Shown: positions 1-9,467 of the stretch, in pieces
Layout of the letters: every line of letters starts with the position of its first letter
How positions within the stretch are numbered: the stretch's first letter is position 1
Origin: Pleurocapsa sp. PCC 7327
GTDB lineage: Bacteria > Cyanobacteriota > Cyanobacteriia > Cyanobacteriales > Microcystaceae
Direction of reading: 5' to 3'
Assembly: GCF_000317025.1 (NCBI RefSeq)
Contig: NC_019689.1
Coordinates: 3,426,024 to 3,490,023, forward strand
DNA length: 64,000 bases
Position numbers and translations under genes: made by a program
Notes under the pieces: generated by a model
Seen by the model: the letters and a program-made list of their open reading frames with translations, nothing else
Told to the model about the DNA's origin: nothing
Database searches by the model: none

Positions 1-1
1 A

Positions 2-97
2 TCTTATTGGCAGCAAGGCTCCGCCGATCGCAACAAAACCCATCTAATCTTAAACCGCTGTTATCCCAAAACTGGGTCGGATTCAGTCAAAGACTAA
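2..97 (+). CDS. 3' end of an unidentified gene entering the window (partial)
   Basis: Frame 2 is open from the left edge to a TAA at 95-97 and gives about 31 residues ending in KTGSDSVKD. The composition (SYWQQG, then NKTHLILNRCYP) looks coding rather than random, so I read it as the C-terminus of a gene that starts outside the window. I do not recognise the family. Frame 1 is also open to a TAG at 115-117 but has an arginine-rich, less protein-like composition. Confidence 0.35.
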   Translation, partial: SYWQQGSADRNKTHLILNRCYPKTGSDSVKD

Positions 98-270
98 GTT
101 TCTGGGGCAGTACATAGATTCATTCTTCGGACTAGATGCCGTATCCGAAAAAGTATGATAAAGTTCATGGTAAAATGTTGCGAATTTACTTTACTTGATT
201 TTTTAGGCTTTCTATTCTAGAAAAACATCGCAATCGCTAACTGCTAACTGAATTTAAAGATTTAGGCTTT

Positions 271-1305
271 ATGGTTTCCGAACGCATTCTACCCGAATTT
301 AATACGGCTTCAGTCCGGATTACTAAAGAAGAAGGATTGCTTCTTTATGAGGACATGATTCTCGGACGCTTTTTTGAAGACAAATGTGCTGAGATGTACT
401 ATCGGGGCAAAATGTTTGGTTTTGTCCACCTCTACAACGGACAGGAAGCCATCTCGACCGGAATTATCAGAGCTTTGCGCCGCGATCGAGATTATGTTTG
501 CAGTACCTACCGCGATCACGTCCACGCGCTTAGTTGCGGAGTTCCGGCCAGAGAGGTCATGGCTGAGTTGTTTGGCAAAGAAACTGGCTGTAGCAAAGGT
601 CGCGGCGGCTCGATGCACCTGTTCTCTGCCCAACACCGACTCTTAGGCGGCTATGCGTTTGTCGCCGAAGGCATTCCCGTGGCGACGGGCGCTGCCTTTC
701 AATCGAAGTATAGACGAGAAGTGATGGGAGATGAGAGTGCCGATCTCGTCACTGTCTGTTTCTTTGGCGATGGGGCAAGCAATAACGGTCAGTTTTTTGA
801 ATGTTTGAATATGGCTGCCCTTTGGAAACTCCCGATTATCTACGTTGTCGAGAATAATAAATGGGCAATTGGGATGGCGCACGATCGCGCCACCTCTCAA
901 CCGGAAATTTATAAGAAAGCTAGCGTCTTCCAAATGCCGGGAGTAGAAGTCGATGGAATGGACGTTTTGGCAGTTCGCAGCGTCGCTCAAGAAGCCATTG
1001 CCCGCGCCCGCGCCGGCGAAGGACCCACTCTAATCGAGGCGTTGACCTATCGCTTTCGAGGTCACTCCCTTGCCGATCCCGACGAATTGCGATCGCAGGA
1101 CGAAAAACAATTTTGGGGAGCACGCGATCCGATTAAAAAATTTGCCGCCTATCTGTTCGAGCACAACTTAGCCGAGCATGAAGAACTCAAGGAGATCGAG
1201 CGTCGCGTTCAAGCAATCATAGACGATGCCGTTCAATTCGCACAAGAAAGCCCAGAACCCGATCCCAGCGAACTTTACCGCTATGTCTTCGCTGAGGACG
1301 AATAG
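271..1305 (+). CDS. pdhA: Pyruvate dehydrogenase E1 component, alpha subunit
   Basis: This is the thiamine-diphosphate-dependent decarboxylating subunit (alpha of an alpha2-beta2 E1) that converts pyruvate to a hydroxyethyl group passed to the E2 lipoyl domain, feeding acetyl-CoA synthesis in the cytoplasm. The 344 residues match the usual length of plant-plastid and cyanobacterial E1-alpha. The TPP/Mg motif begins with GDGASNN at residue 166 and closes with VVENN. SMHLF and the glycine-rich KGRGGS stretch are typical active-site loops, and [13 protein letters not shown] is the conserved phosphorylation-loop region. No pdhB is adjacent, as is common in cyanobacteria where the subunits are scattered. 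The ATG at 271 has only a weak ribosome-binding site but gives a normal N-terminus. A strong hairpin lies 50 bp after the stop. Confidence 0.96.
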   Translation: MVSERILPEFNTASVRITKEEGLLLYEDMILGRFFEDKCAEMYYRGKMFGFVHLYNGQEAISTGIIRALRRDRDYVCSTYRDHVHALSCGVPAREVMAELFGKETGCSKGRGGSMHLFSAQHRLLGGYAFVAEGIPVATGAAFQSKYRREVMGDESADLVTVCFFGDGASNNGQFFECLNMAALWKLPIIYVVENNKWAIGMAHDRATSQPEIYKKASVFQMPGVEVDGMDVLAVRSVAQEAIARARAGEGPTLIEALTYRFRGHSLADPDELRSQDEKQFWGARDPIKKFAAYLFEHNLAEHEELKEIERRVQAIIDDAVQFAQESPEPDPSELYRYVFAEDE

Positions 1306-1356
1306 AATGACAAGGAAAGAATAACGGGGCAAGACAAAAATTTATAGCATTGTTGC

Positions 1357-1380
1357 AGGGGTGCAAGGCTTTGCACCCCT
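1357..1380 (+). terminator. Hairpin downstream of pdhA
   Basis: A perfect 10-bp stem (AGGGGTGCAA with TTGCACCCCT) closes a GGCT loop 51 bp after the pdhA stop. There is no U-tract after it, so it may be a factor-assisted terminator, an RNA 3'-end stabiliser or a dispersed GTGCAAGGC-type hairpin. Confidence 0.55.
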
Positions 1381-1672
1381 ACTTATCATTGGCGATGACT
1401 TGGTAGAAGGTTGGGATTTCCGTAAAGCCTGAAAGAGGGAGAAAATGATACCATAATTATTGATTCTCCGTCATCGGTCAATTCTCGCGAATGACCAAAA
1501 CAATTCTCAATTCACAATTCGCAATTGACTATTCACCCATCAAGAGGGTATATGTCCCCACGGAAATCAAAGATTCAGTGGTCGAGAGCGGTGACGAGCA
1601 GCTCGCCGATTGTAATTGTGAATTGCTACTTGCCAATTGCTAATTGGTCTGACATCCCGATAAGAAACTGCC
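1381..1672 (+). repeat. Spacer before secA with degenerate AATTC/AATTG short repeats
   Basis: No gene is visible here. Positions 1492-1529 hold a run of CAATT-type heptamers (TGACCAAAACAATT..., then ACAATTCGCAATTGAC). A close relative occurs at 27250-27291, before the chlP terminus. A second run of the same words (GTAATTGTGAATTGC, CCAATTGCTAATTGG) lies at 1611-1648, just upstream of secA. These look like the short tandemly repeated sequences common in cyanobacterial spacers. The secA promoter must be inside or near this region but I cannot place it. Confidence 0.5.
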
Positions 1673-4483
1673 ATGCTATTAAAAAGTTTATTAGGCGACC
1701 CCAACGCACGTAAGATCAAAAAACTTCAGCCGCTGGTTACTGACATTAACCTTCTCGAAGAAGACATTAAAAAGCTTTCTGACGAAGAACTCAAGCAGAA
1801 AACGGCAGAGTTTAAGCAAAAACTAGAAAAAGCCAGAAGCGATCGCGAACTAGAAGACATCTTAGACGAGATCCTCCCCGAAGCCTTTGCCGTAGTTCGA
1901 GAAGCTGCCGTTCGCGTTTTGGGAATGCGTCACTTCGACGTGCAATTACTTGGGGGTATCGTCCTGCATCAAGGGCAAATTGCCGAGATGAAAACCGGGG
2001 AAGGGAAAACCCTAGTAGCAACCCTTCCTGCCTATCTCAACGGCTTGACGGGGAAGGGCGTACACATCGTTACGGTTAACGACTACCTCGCTCGCCGCGA
2101 TGCTGAATGGATGGGACAAGTCCATCGTTTTCTGGGGCTGAGCGTAGGCTTGATCCAAGCGGGAATGAATCCAGAAGAGAAAAAGAGAAACTACGCCTGC
2201 GATATTACCTACACCACCAACAGCGAACTAGGCTTTGACTACCTGCGAGACAATATGGCGCCGTCAATGTCAGAAGTGGTGCAGCGTCCCTTCAACTACT
2301 GCATCATCGACGAAGTAGACTCGATTCTCATCGACGAAGCCCGAACGCCATTGATTATCTCCGGACAGATAGAACGCCCGACGGAAAAATATCTCAAGGC
2401 GGCAGAAATCGCCCAACAACTGGTCAAACAAGTCGATGAAAGTCAACCGGGCGATTACGAAGTCGATGAAAAAGCCCGCAATATTCTCATGACTGATGAG
2501 GGTTTTGAAAAAGCCGAGCAACTATTGGGAGTTCAAGACTTATACGATCAAAATAACCCCTGGGCGCATTACATTTTCAACGCCATTAAGGCCAAAGAAC
2601 TCTTTATCAAAGACGTAAACTATATCGTCCGCAATGGAGAAGTAGTCATTGTGGATGAATTCACCGGACGGGTATTGCCAGGGCGACGTTGGAGCGACGG
2701 CTTGCACCAGGCGATCGAAGCTAAAGAAAGGGTAGAGATTCAACCGGAAACTCAAACCCTGGCAACCATTACCTATCAGAACTTCTTCCTGCTCTATCCC
2801 AAACTGTCGGGGATGACAGGTACTGCCAAGACCGAAGAAACCGAATTGGAAAAGGTCTATAATCTACAGGTGACGGTTATTCCGACTAACCGACCTTCTA
2901 GACGCTACGATATGCCAGATGTGGTCTACAAAAACGAGCGGGGCAAGTGGATAGCCGTAGCAGAAGAATGTGAAGAAATGCACAAAATAGGTCGTCCGGT
3001 GTTGGTGGGAACGACCAGCGTCGAAAAATCAGAATTGCTCTCTCGCTTACTCCAAGAAAAGAAAATTCCTCACAACCTGCTCAATGCTCGCCCTGAAAAC
3101 GTGGAACGGGAATCGGAAATTGTAGCACAAGCTGGACGCAAAGGCGCTGTCACCATCGCTACCAACATGGCAGGTCGAGGTACCGATATTATCTTGGGCG
3201 GTAACGCAGACTACATGGCGCGATTGAAGATCCGAGAATATTTAATGCCCAAGATTGTCCGACCGGAAGACGACGATGCCCTGGGGGTTAGCGTTCCCGG
3301 AGTCGGCGGGCGCAACCGCCCTCAAGGCTTTGCTCCCGGCAAGAAAGTCAAAACTTGGAAGGCATCGCCTCAAATTTTTCCCACCGAGCTATCTAAAGAT
3401 ACCCAAAAGCTGCTCAAAGATGTGGTGAAGTTTGCAGTAGACCAATACGGAGAGCAGAGTTTAACGGAACTGGAAGCTGAAGAAAAAGTAGCGATCGCGG
3501 CAGAAAACGCTCCCGTCGACGATCCCGTCATTCAAAAACTGCGGGAAGCGTACAAACTCATTCGCCGAGAATACGAAGAGTATACCAGTAGAGAACATGA
3601 CGAAGTCGTAGAACTGGGAGGACTGCACGTAATCGGAACCGAACGCCACGAATCTCGCCGCATCGACAACCAATTAAGAGGTCGGGCGGCGCGACAAGGC
3701 GACCCCGGTTCGACGCGGTTCTTCCTGAGTTTGGAAGACAACTTGCTGAGGATCTTTGGCGGCGATCGCGTTGCCGGTTTGATGACCGCCTTGCGAGTCG
3801 AAGAAGACATGCCCATCGAATCCAAGATGCTCACCGGATCGCTGGAAGGGGCGCAGAAAAAAGTAGAAACCTACTACTACGACATCCGCAAACAGGTATT
3901 CGAGTACGACGAGGTAATGAACAATCAGCGTCGGGCAATTTACGCCGAACGTCGTCGAGTGTTGGAAGGACTGGATCTCAAAGAACAGGTTCTCCAGTAC
4001 GCCGAGAAGACGATGGACGAGATCGTCGATGCTTACGTCAATCCCGAACTTCCTCCCGAAGAATGGGACTTAGAAGGTCTGGTAAATAAAGCCAAGGAGT
4101 TTGTCTATCTTTTGGAAGATGTCGAGGTTTCCGATATTGCTGACATGAGCGTCAGCGAGATCAAAAACTTCCTGCACGAAGAAGTTCGCAAAGCCTACGA
4201 TATCAAGGAAGACCAAGTAGATAAAGTTCGTCCGGGACTGATGCGCGAAGCGGAGCGTTTCTTTATCTTGCAGCAAATCGATACCCTCTGGCGCGAACAT
4301 TTACAAGCAATGGACGCCTTGCGCGAGTCGATCGGATTGCGTGGGTACGGACAAAAAGACCCCCTAATCGAGTACAAACAGGAAGGCTATGAGATGTTCC
4401 TAGAGATGATGATCGATATTCGCCGGAACGTCGTCTATTCTCTGTTCCAATTCCAGCCGCAAGGTCAGCCGCAAACGGTATAA
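1673..4483 (+). CDS. secA: Preprotein translocase ATPase SecA
   Basis: SecA is the motor that pushes unfolded preproteins through SecYEG, in both plasma and thylakoid membranes of cyanobacteria. Walker A is [11 protein letters not shown] at residues 106-116 and Walker B is DEVDSI from residue 213. The second helicase lobe shows [10 protein letters not shown] and [16 protein letters not shown] followed by [14 protein letters not shown]. At 936 residues it has the usual length for cyanobacterial SecA, and the C-terminus ([12 protein letters not shown]) lacks the cysteine-rich zinc tail of the proteobacterial protein, as expected for this lineage. The gene stands alone and converges on the sensor-like gene at 4514, separated by a bidirectional terminator hairpin. 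The ATG at 1673 gives the standard [11 protein letters not shown] start. Confidence 0.98.
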   Translation: MLLKSLLGDPNARKIKKLQPLVTDINLLEEDIKKLSDEELKQKTAEFKQKLEKARSDRELEDILDEILPEAFAVVREAAVRVLGMRHFDVQLLGGIVLHQGQIAEMKTGEGKTLVATLPAYLNGLTGKGVHIVTVNDYLARRDAEWMGQVHRFLGLSVGLIQAGMNPEEKKRNYACDITYTTNSELGFDYLRDNMAPSMSEVVQRPFNYCIIDEVDSILIDEARTPLIISGQIERPTEKYLKAAEIAQQLVKQVDESQPGDYEVDEKARNILMTDEGFEKAEQLLGVQDLYDQNNPWAHYIFNAIKAKELFIKDVNYIVRNGEVVIVDEFTGRVLPGRRWSDGLHQAIEAKERVEIQPETQTLATITYQNFFLLYPKLSGMTGTAKTEETELEKVYNLQVTVIPTNRPSRRYDMPDVVYKNERGKWIAVAEECEEMHKIGRPVLVGTTSVEKSELLSRLLQEKKIPHNLLNARPENVERESEIVAQAGRKGAVTIATNMAGRGTDIILGGNADYMARLKIREYLMPKIVRPEDDDALGVSVPGVGGRNRPQGFAPGKKVKTWKASPQIFPTELSKDTQKLLKDVVKFAVDQYGEQSLTELEAEEKVAIAAENAPVDDPVIQKLREAYKLIRREYEEYTSREHDEVVELGGLHVIGTERHESRRIDNQLRGRAARQGDPGSTRFFLSLEDNLLRIFGGDRVAGLMTALRVEEDMPIESKMLTGSLEGAQKKVETYYYDIRKQVFEYDEVMNNQRRAIYAERRRVLEGLDLKEQVLQYAEKTMDEIVDAYVNPELPPEEWDLEGLVNKAKEFVYLLEDVEVSDIADMSVSEIKNFLHEEVRKAYDIKEDQVDKVRPGLMREAERFFILQQIDTLWREHLQAMDALRESIGLRGYGQKDPLIEYKQEGYEMFLEMMIDIRRNVVYSLFQFQPQGQPQTV

Positions 4484-4491
4484 TTTCTGTC

Positions 4492-4514
4492 AGGGCGTAC
4501 TTGCCGTACGCCCT
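4492..4514. terminator. Bidirectional terminator between convergent secA and the 4514 gene
   Basis: AGGGCGTAC and GTACGCCCT form a 9-bp perfect stem around TTGCC. It starts 8 bp after the secA stop and touches the stop codon of the minus-strand gene, so one hairpin can serve both transcripts. Confidence 0.65.
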
Positions 4515-5455
4515 TACTGCTGTGACTCTGAATTGAGCATATTCATCGCAATTTCTAGACTGACTTTCATGCGGTTGAGAGAAGCTGCAAGAATGCCAAT
4601 TTCATCGTCGGCTGGATGTTTAAACTCTCCAGATAAATCGCCGGTACTGACTCTTTGAGCCACTTGAGACATTTTTTTGAGAGGATCGGTCACTGTCTTT
4701 TTCAGGAAGAGGTTAATTAGGACAATCGTTAGTAGCAGGAATGCACTAAGAATGCCGATGACTGAAAACTGTAACCGTCGCGCTGCCTGAAAGACTATAC
4801 TAGCAGGAACTGAAATCATTTGCGCTCCTACAATTTCGTTTAATTTCCAGCCATAACCATTCTTATCGCCGTAGGTAGTAATTTGACTTGGAGGAGCTAG
4901 TTCTGGCGCACTGTGACACCGCAAACAACTCTCCTGAGAAACAGCGAGAGGACGAGCGATATAAAAGATATCGCCACCGGGAAGGGAACGAAAACCAGTC
5001 TTTTCTTTTAAAGTGGGTTGAGTGCGAAAAGTTTCCACAATTTGAGTTTCAAATTCGTCGGCTTTATCTCTTAAATTTGTAGGATTTAACGTCGCCTCTT
5101 TATAGAAAAAATCTTGATATTCTTTACGAGTTCTTAGGCGTTCAAAAACTTCGCGAGCCGAATAAGCAGGAACGGTTTGAGGCAAAAATTCGGCTTCGGT
5201 TTCTAGTCTAGGAGCTAATTCTGGATTTACCTGAGTACTGGTGTAGTGCCTGACTGAACTCATCGTTTCTATTAATAAAAAAGCTTTGTCAGTAACAATT
5301 TGTTCTGCATTTCGATTCAAAATTATCGATAACAATAATCCACTGACAGAAACGACGAGAAAAAAGATAAATACCAAAAGCAAATTGAGTTTTGTCCCCA
5401 GATTGAGTTTAGTTCCTATATTAAGTTTTGTACCGAGCTTAAAAAGTCTTAGCAT
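4514..5455 (-). CDS. Membrane sensor-like protein: Tll0287-type (DUF3365) heme domain plus HAMP, no kinase
   Basis: The 313-residue protein has an N-terminal membrane segment (about residues 26-48), a periplasmic domain of the Tll0287/DUF3365 type, a second membrane segment (about 232-255) and a HAMP domain beginning KKTVTDPLKKMSQVA. A CxxCH c-type heme attachment motif (CLRCH, residues 177-181) lies in the periplasmic part, so the sensor may bind covalent heme and report redox state or a small ligand. The protein stops after HAMP with no kinase, cyclase or methyl-accepting domain, so it is a truncated transducer or works with a partner in trans. The N-terminus contains a threefold GTKLNL-type repeat. 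It is divergent from a PhnD-like lipoprotein gene 93 bp away, which may be a functional pair. The family call is from motif recognition, not a search. Confidence 0.8.
   Translation of the reverse strand: MLRLFKLGTKLNIGTKLNLGTKLNLLLVFIFFLVVSVSGLLLSIILNRNAEQIVTDKAFLLIETMSSVRHYTSTQVNPELAPRLETEAEFLPQTVPAYSAREVFERLRTRKEYQDFFYKEATLNPTNLRDKADEFETQIVETFRTQPTLKEKTGFRSLPGGDIFYIARPLAVSQESCLRCHSAPELAPPSQITTYGDKNGYGWKLNEIVGAQMISVPASIVFQAARRLQFSVIGILSAFLLLTIVLINLFLKKTVTDPLKKMSQVAQRVSTGDLSGEFKHPADDEIGILAASLNRMKVSLEIAMNMLNSESQQ
5384..5437 (-). repeat. Three tandem 18-bp repeats in the sensor N-terminus
   Basis: Residues 7-24 of the preceding gene read LGTKLN-IGTKLN-LGTKLN. The three 18-bp units differ mainly at silent or conservative positions, which indicates in-frame expansion of the segment just before the first membrane helix. 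Confidence 0.75.
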
Positions 5456-5548
5456 CTATAAACTCCTGAAAAAAATTAAAATTGTTATAGTTCATTTGTA
5501 ATCTGCCTAAAATTGTAAACGCAAAGATCCGATCGCATTTCTTAAAGC

Positions 5549-6412
5549 TTGTTAAATATGTTGCTCAAGCGCTTCCTGCTTTTATCATTTCTGATGCTCG
5601 CAGTAGGGTGTAAGCCGATGAGTCCCCCCTCATCGGGACAATTGACTATAGGAGTCATTAGTTTTGAAGAAAGCGATCGCTCGGTCGAACAATACTCCGA
5701 GCTAAAAAATTATTTAGGTAGCGTACTGAAGAGCTTGGTGGAATTAGAGCCAGCCTACAACGAACTCAAAGCGATCGATCAAATTAAGCGCAAGCGCTGG
5801 GATATCGTCTTTGCTCCGCCGGGATTAGCCGCGATCGCAATTTCTCAAGCGCAATACGTGCCTCTGTTTCCGACAGAAGGAGCATTAAAAACTCGTTCGG
5901 TTATCATTGTCCTCAAAGATAATCCGATCGAAAACCTCAATCAGCTAGCCGGAAAGACAATTGCATTGGGTCAACCGGGTTCTGCGACGGGATATTATTT
6001 ACCTATCTACAACCTGTATGGGTTGACATTAGCCGAAGTCCGTTTGGCAGCAACGCCAAAAAACGTCCTCGAATTAATTGCTAATCGAGAAGTCGCAGCA
6101 GGAGCCATGTCGCTAGCAGAATTCAACCAGTATCGCTCCAAGTTTCCTGGCGTTCGCTTTCGCATTCTCCATACAGATTCTCATATAGTTCCGAGCGGAG
6201 CCGTTTTAGTCTCGTCCGACCTAGATCCGGCTCAAAAAGACCAAATTCGCGAGACGCTATCAAAAGTTTCGCCCGCGATCGCATCTTCTGCGGGATACAT
6301 TACCAACGCTCCTCCCCCAGATTACCAATATCTCATAGCAGTCGTCGATCGAGTAGTTCCCATTGCCGAACGCATCAGACAGAAGCCAGCACCGCTATAC
6401 GAACAAAAATAA
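5549..6412 (+). CDS. PhnD-like periplasmic substrate-binding lipoprotein
   Basis: The N-terminus has a signal peptide ending in the lipobox LAVGC (Cys at residue 21), so the mature protein should be lipid-anchored. The body resembles PhnD-type phosphate/phosphonate-binding proteins: IGVISFEESDR near the start, then DIVFAPPGLAAIA, LAGKTIALGQPGSATGYY and a C-terminal lobe. At 287 residues it is normal for the family. No ABC ATPase or permease is nearby, so it may be an orphan receptor rather than a transport component. The divergent DUF3365/HAMP gene is a possible signalling partner. Substrate is unknown; PhnD-like folds also bind other ligands. Confidence 0.8.
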   Translation: MLNMLLKRFLLLSFLMLAVGCKPMSPPSSGQLTIGVISFEESDRSVEQYSELKNYLGSVLKSLVELEPAYNELKAIDQIKRKRWDIVFAPPGLAAIAISQAQYVPLFPTEGALKTRSVIIVLKDNPIENLNQLAGKTIALGQPGSATGYYLPIYNLYGLTLAEVRLAATPKNVLELIANREVAAGAMSLAEFNQYRSKFPGVRFRILHTDSHIVPSGAVLVSSDLDPAQKDQIRETLSKVSPAIASSAGYITNAPPPDYQYLIAVVDRVVPIAERIRQKPAPLYEQK

Positions 6413-6487
6413 TTACAACAGGATCGGCAGGGAATTTGTGTTGCCAATCCTGCTGGGTGCAATGAGTGGCTAACTCAACTAAATCTA

Positions 6488-6949
6488 TTAACCGACATTA
6501 ACCTTGATGACTTTGTGTTTTTCTTCTTCGGTTTTCGGCAAGGTAAGGTTCAAAATTCCGTTTTTGTATTCGGCTTGAACTTTGTCGGTTTGAATGTGGG
6601 CAGGTAACGGAATCGTTCGCTCGAACTTGCCATAATAGAATTCGGAGCGAGTAACTCCTTTTCCTTCAGTCTTGGTTTCAGACTTGCGCTCGCCGCTAAT
6701 CGAAACCGAGTCGGCGGTCACTTCAACGTTGAGATCTTTGGCTTCTAAACCGGGGACTTCGAGTTTGAGGTGAATCTCGCTGTCCGTTTCTTCCATTTCA
6801 GCAGCAGGAACGCCAAAGGAAAGCGCTCTTTCGCCATCGGGCATCAATCTTTCAAACAAGCGATTCATGCGCTGTTGTAAGCTTTCCATTTCCCGCCAGG
6901 GTTCCCAACGTTCGATTTCCCGAAAAGGTTCCCAACGAATGAGTGCCAT
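6488..6949 (-). CDS. hspA: Small heat-shock protein (Hsp20/alpha-crystallin)
   Basis: This ATP-independent holdase binds unfolding proteins and, in cyanobacteria, also stabilises thylakoid membranes during heat stress. The 153 residues contain the alpha-crystallin domain (about residues 46-145) with the A-x-x-x-n-G-v-L-type motif YKNGILNLTLPK, and a C-terminal IXI/V-type tail (KVIKVNVG) used in oligomer assembly. The N-terminal arm carries two WEP(F/W)RE repeats. The start is fixed by a GGAGG Shine-Dalgarno 7 bases before the ATG. The leader can form a small hairpin that could mask this site (next entry). It stands alone as a single-gene unit. Confidence 0.95.
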   Translation of the reverse strand: MALIRWEPFREIERWEPWREMESLQQRMNRLFERLMPDGERALSFGVPAAEMEETDSEIHLKLEVPGLEAKDLNVEVTADSVSISGERKSETKTEGKGVTRSEFYYGKFERTIPLPAHIQTDKVQAEYKNGILNLTLPKTEEEKHKVIKVNVG

Positions 6950-6988
6950 AACTACACCTCCAAGATTAGAGCTTTTGTCTCAGGAGAC
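6950..6988 (-). promoter_or_regulatory. Candidate RNA thermometer in the hsp20 leader
   Basis: On the minus strand the leader carries GTCTCCTGAGAC (6977-6988) about 15 bases before the GGAGG Shine-Dalgarno (6957-6961). The CUCC of that segment can pair with GGAG of the Shine-Dalgarno, or fold locally as GUCUC/GAGAC. Cyanobacterial hsp17/hspA leaders are known to use a short anti-Shine-Dalgarno hairpin as a thermosensor. The pairing is visible; thermosensing is inferred. Confidence 0.4.
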
Positions 6989-7175
6989 TCGATCTCAAAC
7001 TTCCTGGCTTCTAGGAAATTGGTAAAGTTTTTAATTTCAGGAAGCTCGCTTTCAAGCCCCCAATTCAAAACTAGCAAGAGAATCTAGGTATCGTAGGTTC
7101 GGTTTTGTGACCGTCAGCGATCGCAATTTCCGTACCAAAATTCTTCCAATCGAATTCCCATCAATCCAATGGGGA

Positions 7176-8267
7176 TTAAGCACCCGTTCGGAATAACATC
7201 ACATCCCCTTCCTGCACGACATAATCCTTACCTTCGCTGCGAACTAAGCCTTTTTCTCTTGCTGCCGCCATACTGCCTGCTGCGACTAAATCCTCGTAGG
7301 AAATCGTTTCTGCGCGAATAAATTTTTTCTCAAAATCGGAGTGAATAACCCCTGCCGCTTGCGGTGCTTTCATACCAGCACGAATCGTCCAAGCGCGAGA
7401 TTCTTGTGGACCCGTGGTTAAATAAGTGCGCAATCCTAATAGTTCGTAAGTCGCCTTGATTAAGGATTTTAGCCCTCCTTCTTCCACGCCAAGGGCAGCC
7501 AGATAATCCGCTCGCTCCCCTTCAGATAGATCGACTAATTCTGCTTCGACTTGAGCAGAGACGACGACAACTTTCGAGCCTTCTGCGGCGGCAACTTGTT
7601 TGACTTTCTCTACCCACTCATTCCCTTGTGCCAAATCTTCTTCGGATACGTTAGCAGCATAGATGATGGGTTTACCCGTCAGCAGTCCCAATGATTTAAT
7701 GGCTTCTGCCTCTTCTTCGCTTAAGTCAACCTGACGGGCGGATTTACCTTCATTCAAAGCAGCGCTTAATTTTTCCAAGGCTCTCAGTTCGATTTGCGCC
7801 TCTTTGCTATTCCTGGCTTGCTTGCGAGTGCGATCGATGCGGCGTTCTACCTGCGCCAAATCTGCCAAAGCTAGCTCTAAATTAATTACCTCGATATCCC
7901 GCACGGGATCGACAGAACCAGAAACGTGAATGATATCGTCGTTCTCGAAACAGCGTACTACATGAACGATCGCGTCTACTTCTCGAATGTTGGCAAGAAA
8001 TTGATTGCCTAGCCCTTCGCCTTTGCTTGCGCCTTTAACTAAGCCTGCAATATCGACAAATTCGATCCGCGTCGGCACAATTTTTTCAGAATGGGAGAGT
8101 TTTGCCAACACTTGCAAACGTTCGTCGGGAACTGATACAACCCCAACATTAGGTTCGATGGTACAAAAGGGGAAGTTGGCAGCCTCAGCTTTGGCATTGG
8201 CAACCAAGGCATTGAATAAGGTGGATTTACCAACGTTGGGAAGTCCAACAATTCCGGCTGTAAGCAT
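7176..8267 (-). CDS. ychF: Redox-regulated ATPase YchF/OLA1 family
   Basis: YchF is a ribosome-associated P-loop protein of the Obg superfamily that hydrolyses ATP in preference to GTP. The 363 residues are full length. The G1 loop GLPNVGKST is at residues 8-16. The G4 position reads NVSEED instead of the guanine-specific NKxD, in line with ATP specificity. A helical coiled-coil insertion follows the G3 region (DIAGLVKGASKGEGLG), and the C-terminal TGS-like domain begins around residue 280 with LRTYLTTGPQE. The gene is monocistronic. Its conserved role is in translation and stress tolerance. Confidence 0.97.
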   Translation of the reverse strand: MLTAGIVGLPNVGKSTLFNALVANAKAEAANFPFCTIEPNVGVVSVPDERLQVLAKLSHSEKIVPTRIEFVDIAGLVKGASKGEGLGNQFLANIREVDAIVHVVRCFENDDIIHVSGSVDPVRDIEVINLELALADLAQVERRIDRTRKQARNSKEAQIELRALEKLSAALNEGKSARQVDLSEEEAEAIKSLGLLTGKPIIYAANVSEEDLAQGNEWVEKVKQVAAAEGSKVVVVSAQVEAELVDLSEGERADYLAALGVEEGGLKSLIKATYELLGLRTYLTTGPQESRAWTIRAGMKAPQAAGVIHSDFEKKFIRAETISYEDLVAAGSMAAAREKGLVRSEGKDYVVQEGDVMLFRTGA

Positions 8268-8414
8268 AGTCAGTTAAATAATCAGTCAATCGCTAAGTTT
8301 TAATCTTTGTTAAGAGTAACGCGAATGTTGTCTCAATTGGCGAGGAGCGAGTCGCTATATGATTATTTTGATACCAGCCAGATAAAACTAACCGCGATCG
8401 AAGACTAACCTTGC

Positions 8415-9230
8415 ATGTACCGCCTTGCCAAATTTATCGCTACTGCTCTATTAACCGCATCTCTAATTGCTTGTGTTATGAAATTCCCCGTCGAGGCTAC
8501 CCAGCTTCAAATTTTCATCCCACTCTACTCCTATCCAACCTGGTACGATCCCGATACCTATTCATGGACTAGAGTAGCAAAAGCTGCCAGTCAAGTGCCC
8601 ATTACCGCAGTTATCAATCCTAATAATGGTCCTGATTCCAGTCCGCCAAATAAAGATTACGCCAGAGGTCTCGACGATTTGCGAAAAGCAGGCGTTTCTC
8701 TGTTGGGTTATGTTTTCACCAGTTATGGCAAGCGCAATCTGGCTGAGGTAAAATCCGAGATCGATCTCTACGATAAGTACTACGATATCGACGGGATTTT
8801 CTTCGACGAAGCGGCTAGCAGTGCTGATAAGCTGGATTACTATCAAGAACTCTACAACTACATCAAAGCCAAACCCAATTTAAATCAAGTAGTCCTCAAC
8901 CAAGGAACTCAGACTGATGAAGGCTATTTGACTCGTCCGGCAGCAGACACTATTGTAATCTTTGAGAATTACTCAAAAGCTTGGGAGAAGTATCAACCTC
9001 AACCCTACCTTAAGCGCCACGGTGCGAAGCATTTTTCCTGTTTGATTCACACTGTTCCCGATGCGGCAACGATGAAAAAGTACATCGATATCGCAGTAGC
9101 CCGTAATATTCAATATCTCTACATTACCGACGATAGCCCCGACGATCGCGATCGCGATCCTTGGAATCGTTTGCCTTCCTATTGGCAGGAAGAGGTAAAT
9201 TACATTCAATCTATCAATCAAAAGGTTTAG
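8415..9230 (+). CDS. Spherulin-4 / GH135-like secreted glycosidase, putative lipoprotein
   Basis: The 271-residue protein begins with a signal peptide whose hydrophobic core ends in LIAC (Cys20), a plausible lipobox. The rest is one alpha/beta-barrel domain of the spherulin-4 family, whose characterised fungal member Sph3 (GH135) hydrolyses galactosaminogalactan. The DE pair in DGIFFDEAA (D131, E132) and a second acidic residue in VIFENY (E184) sit where the family keeps its catalytic acids. IPLYSYP near residue 35 and VINPNNGP near 67 are also typical. It lies at the left end of the region with a UDP-sugar epimerase, an RTX deacetylase and PelF/PelG-like proteins, so a role in trimming or releasing the exported polymer is reasonable. 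Substrate is inferred, not shown. Confidence 0.8.
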   Translation: MYRLAKFIATALLTASLIACVMKFPVEATQLQIFIPLYSYPTWYDPDTYSWTRVAKAASQVPITAVINPNNGPDSSPPNKDYARGLDDLRKAGVSLLGYVFTSYGKRNLAEVKSEIDLYDKYYDIDGIFFDEAASSADKLDYYQELYNYIKAKPNLNQVVLNQGTQTDEGYLTRPAADTIVIFENYSKAWEKYQPQPYLKRHGAKHFSCLIHTVPDAATMKKYIDIAVARNIQYLYITDDSPDDRDRDPWNRLPSYWQEEVNYIQSINQKV

Positions 9231-9297
9231 CGATCGAGCGCCGCTCGGCACTCTACAGTAGAAGACTGTCCGCTGTCACTAAGCAGGGTTACTGGCT

Positions 9298-9467
9298 ATG
9301 ACATTTGAACTCGACCACCTCTTTATCTGTACTGCCATTGGCGCGCCTGAAGCCGATCGCTTGCTATCATTTGGGTTAACTGAAGGTACGCCAAACATTC
9401 ACCCCGGACAAGGCACGGCTAATCGTCGTTTTTTCTTCCACAACGTTATGTTGGAACTGTTGTGGGT
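9298..9467 (+). pseudogene. VOC-family (glyoxalase-like) gene, 5' fragment cut by IS remnant
   Basis: The frame reads MTFELDHLFICTAIGAPEAD through FFHNVMLELLWV, which is the N-terminus of a cyanobacterial VOC-fold protein; the HPGQGTANRRFFFHN stretch is characteristic. After about 56 codons it runs directly into the IS200/IS605-type end sequence (TTGACATTCTCCCCGG), and the open frame continues to 9522 only by chance. The second half of the domain is missing here. A possible 3' fragment is at 10555-10740. Non-functional as it stands. Confidence 0.75.
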
